From Linum tenue (taxonomy: Eukaryota; Streptophyta; Magnoliopsida; Malpighiales; Linaceae), in contig CAMGYJ010000011.1 of NCBI GenBank assembly GCA_946122785.1, positions 310,001 to 374,000 on the forward strand: 64,000 bases of DNA, written 5' to 3'. The notes under the pieces are model-generated. The model had not been told where the DNA came from, did not search any database, and was given only the letters and a program-made list of their open reading frames with translations. Of this stretch, positions 62,422-64,000 are shown in pieces; within the stretch, counting starts at the first letter, position 1, and each line of letters begins with the position of its first letter. The translations under genes and the position numbers were made by a program.

Positions 62422-63864
62422 CTAGGGCCCTCCGAGACCGGAGAAATCAATCTGATCCATAAGGTCGTCGACGCCATCATCCGGAGGCTGCCGTGGTGGT
62501 GAATGCTCCCACCGGGTGGTCCAGTGGTGCTCCGCTGGAGGGTGGCAAGCCTGGAGTAGATGCTCGGAATACTCCATCAGACGGCGACCGCGGTCTCTCT
62601 CCCTGTCGATGAGAGCAGTAGTGTGGCCCATGTGGGTCTCCAATCGGCCAAGGCGCTCATCCACGCCCGTCATCCGGGACCGGTACTCGGCCTGGTGGGC
62701 CGAATACTGCTGGTAAAACTGGACCTGATGGTCCATGAGCTGCTGGTTCTGAAGACCCAGCTGCTGGAACTGGAGGCCCATCTGCTGGAACTGCTCCGTG
62801 AAGAAGTCCACCGACGGACCAGAAGGACCAGAGGAGGACTCACCTCGCACTGGTCTCCGTCGAGGCTGAAGATCCCCCGGGGGGGAGAGCGAGGGCTCCG
62901 GCGCATCGGCATCCATAACGCCGTCATCATCATCATCAGCATCCTCATCCACCTCCTCATCGTCCGAGTAGTCCGCATCCTCCTCGTCCGAGTCGAGATC
63001 TATCACCCCCGCGGGGGGCAGAGATAGCCCATCCACCCAGGTGCGGATGTCATCAGTGGCCAGGAGGCGCGCGTTGTGGAGCACTTCCTGGCTGAGGGGT
63101 GCGGAGCCGCCCATCACAGTCGCATTGTGAAGCCCCTGAAAGCTGATGTCGAAATGCCTCGCCAACCGTGTGATCAGGGGACCACAGAAGAGGTGGGTAG
63201 GATGCCCACGGATCCGGTGGAAAGTGAGGGCCATGAAGGAGCCCAGGTGAAGCATGTGAGCCGGATCCCCCATCGAGTACATGGCGTATAACACCCGCTT
63301 CGGGATCTTATGCGAACCGGTGGCGTTGGGGACGACGGACCGGGTGATCAGCAGGTTCAGGATGTGCCACTGCGGCTTGAGGGTGCTGACGGAGGTCTGG
63401 CCAGCATCGAAGTAGTCGTAGCCATGGGCGCGCCGGGCTATCTTGCGGTAGAAAGAAGTCTGGTTCCAGTCGGTCGGATGGGCAACCTCGATCTCATGGG
63501 CATCGAAGGGGTGGTACTCGATACCCAGAGCGTGGGCCAACCCGTCGATGGTCAGCTCCCTGTGATCGCCACCCAACCGGAACGTTACTGCATACTCGTC
63601 CCGGGCCATCGAGCGGTCATAGAGATAGGTGGTGTAGAACTCCCACACCAGCTCCGTGAAGGTAGGCTCGTCGATGGTCAGCAACCGCCGCCAGTCGGGG
63701 TGACTGATAGCGGCGCTGAGCTCCTGCAAACAGTGGAGCTGCTCAAACACCGCCCACTCGAGGTGGTGGTGACGCTCCAGCTTCCCCCGGATCACCTTGC
63801 GGAACTGATCCGCATACTCCGCGTGCAGGCGCAGATCCTGCACGAAGGGATGGTCCTGCGACAT
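62422..63864 (-). CDS. Athila-type ORF (plant transposon protein)
   Basis: 480 codons, intact, minus strand. Residues about 60-270 have the pattern of the retrotransposon ORF annotated as ATHILA ORF or putative plant transposon protein: FTELVWEFYTTYLYDR, VTFRLGGDHRELTIDGLAHA, LGIEYHPFD, then LLITRSVVPNATGSHKIPKR, VLYAMYSMGD and GPLITRLARHFDI. Next comes a very acidic stretch (DLDSDEEDADYSDDEEVDED, about 290-325), then a Gln-rich probable coiled coil (FFTEQFQQMGLQFQQLGLQN; about 350-440). Position next to the 3' LTR puts it in the 'env-like' slot of Athila elements, but I see no membrane segment or signal peptide, so an envelope role is not supported. Function unknown. The open frame suggests a young element. 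Confidence 0.8.
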   Translation of the reverse strand: MSQDHPFVQDLRLHAEYADQFRKVIRGKLERHHHLEWAVFEQLHCLQELSAAISHPDWRRLLTIDEPTFTELVWEFYTTYLYDRSMARDEYAVTFRLGGDHRELTIDGLAHALGIEYHPFDAHEIEVAHPTDWNQTSFYRKIARRAHGYDYFDAGQTSVSTLKPQWHILNLLITRSVVPNATGSHKIPKRVLYAMYSMGDPAHMLHLGSFMALTFHRIRGHPTHLFCGPLITRLARHFDISFQGLHNATVMGGSAPLSQEVLHNARLLATDDIRTWVDGLSLPPAGVIDLDSDEEDADYSDDEEVDEDADDDDDGVMDADAPEPSLSPPGDLQPRRRPVRGESSSGPSGPSVDFFTEQFQQMGLQFQQLGLQNQQLMDHQVQFYQQYSAHQAEYRSRMTGVDERLGRLETHMGHTTALIDRERDRGRRLMEYSEHLLQACHPPAEHHWTTRWEHSPPRQPPDDGVDDLMDQIDFSGLGGP

Positions 63865-64000
63865 GGCCCTGCAAAATCAAAACACCATAGGTGGAGCCAA
63901 GAAAATAGATGGTCAGGACTAACGGCATGGGGTCAGCACTTCCCCCACACTCGAGCTCACCTAGGCTAACAAATTAAGCACAGCCAGTTGAATTGCAAGC
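63865..64000 (-). other. Athila-like interior, window edge
   Basis: Continues the minus-strand element upstream of its ORF. A third purine tract (complement of TTCCCCCACACTCGAG, about 63941-63956) is present. Too short to say more. Confidence 0.45.

Noticed and set aside
62560..63969. Long plus-strand frames opposite the Athila ORF
   Set aside because: Antisense shadows in GC-rich coding DNA; the minus-strand frame has the family motifs.

Overview
This is a stretch of nuclear DNA from a flowering plant, probably a eudicot. The evidence is the mix of Copia, Athila-like Gypsy, L1-type LINE, MULE, hAT, Harbinger-type MITE, TRIM and SINE sequences, together with a cluster of secreted DUF26 (Gnk2-homologous, ginkbilobin-like) proteins, a land-plant family. 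I cannot name the species. There is no sign of bacterial, organellar or viral-genome organisation.

The only host genes I can support are small, intronless, single-domain DUF26 genes. Five are open: 4296-4712 (+), 16181-16576 (+), 26938-27375 (-), 39857-40288 (-) and 55054-55503 (-). Five are dead: 7508-7908 (+, 2-base frameshift), 17786-17928 plus 22710-23007 (+, split by a Copia element and frameshifted), 12651-12749 (-, N-terminal stub), 48672-48739 (-, signal-peptide stub) and 56452-56786 (-, cut from its signal peptide by a Copia LTR). They fall into three types: 'CCxRYE..FC' (4296, 7508, 16181, 17786, 56452), 'DCFLRYETHPFC' (26938, 55054, 48739 stub) and the 'MANSF' type (39857, 12749 stub).

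Layout. 1-3.1 kb: Copia pol relics. 3.6-3.85 kb: a tRNA-derived SINE with target duplication. 4-8 kb: a tandem pair of DUF26 genes with a non-autonomous MULE upstream of the second and a Copia in its 3' flank (to about 11.1 kb). 11.1-12.6 kb: LTR-like sequence. 12.6-16.1 kb: DUF26 stub, two about 770-bp direct repeats and a MITE. 16-23 kb: one intact gene and the gene split by a 4.78-kb Copia with identical LTRs. 23.1-25.8 kb: MULE transposase pseudogene. 25.8-28.6 kb: LINE fragment, DUF26 gene, MITE, hAT relic. 28.6-31 kb: AT-rich DNA and a minisatellite. 31.07-37.47 kb: whole-length but broken LINE with a 14-bp target duplication. 37.6-39.5 kb: TRIM and a solo LTR. 39.8-43 kb: DUF26 gene and a 5'-truncated LINE. 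42.9-44.8 kb: broken Copia. 44.8-55.6 kb: tandemly duplicated DUF26 flanks, most without the gene, each carrying different insertions. 56.4-59.2 kb: Copia inside a DUF26 gene; 59.2-64 kb: an Athila-like element inside that Copia.

The most useful point is that the duplicated DUF26 flanks act as an internal reference. Several insertions (two MULEs, one MITE, one 2.5-kb TIR element, one solo LTR) can be proved because a paralogous flank in the same window shows the empty site. A short upstream module (core CAGTCTAGTTTTGTCTAGTG, then TAGTTTTGTTTCG, then GCAGCGGCT) recurs at about a dozen places, in front of some DUF26 genes and at gene-less duplicates. It is the best candidate here for an undescribed regulatory or mobile sequence.
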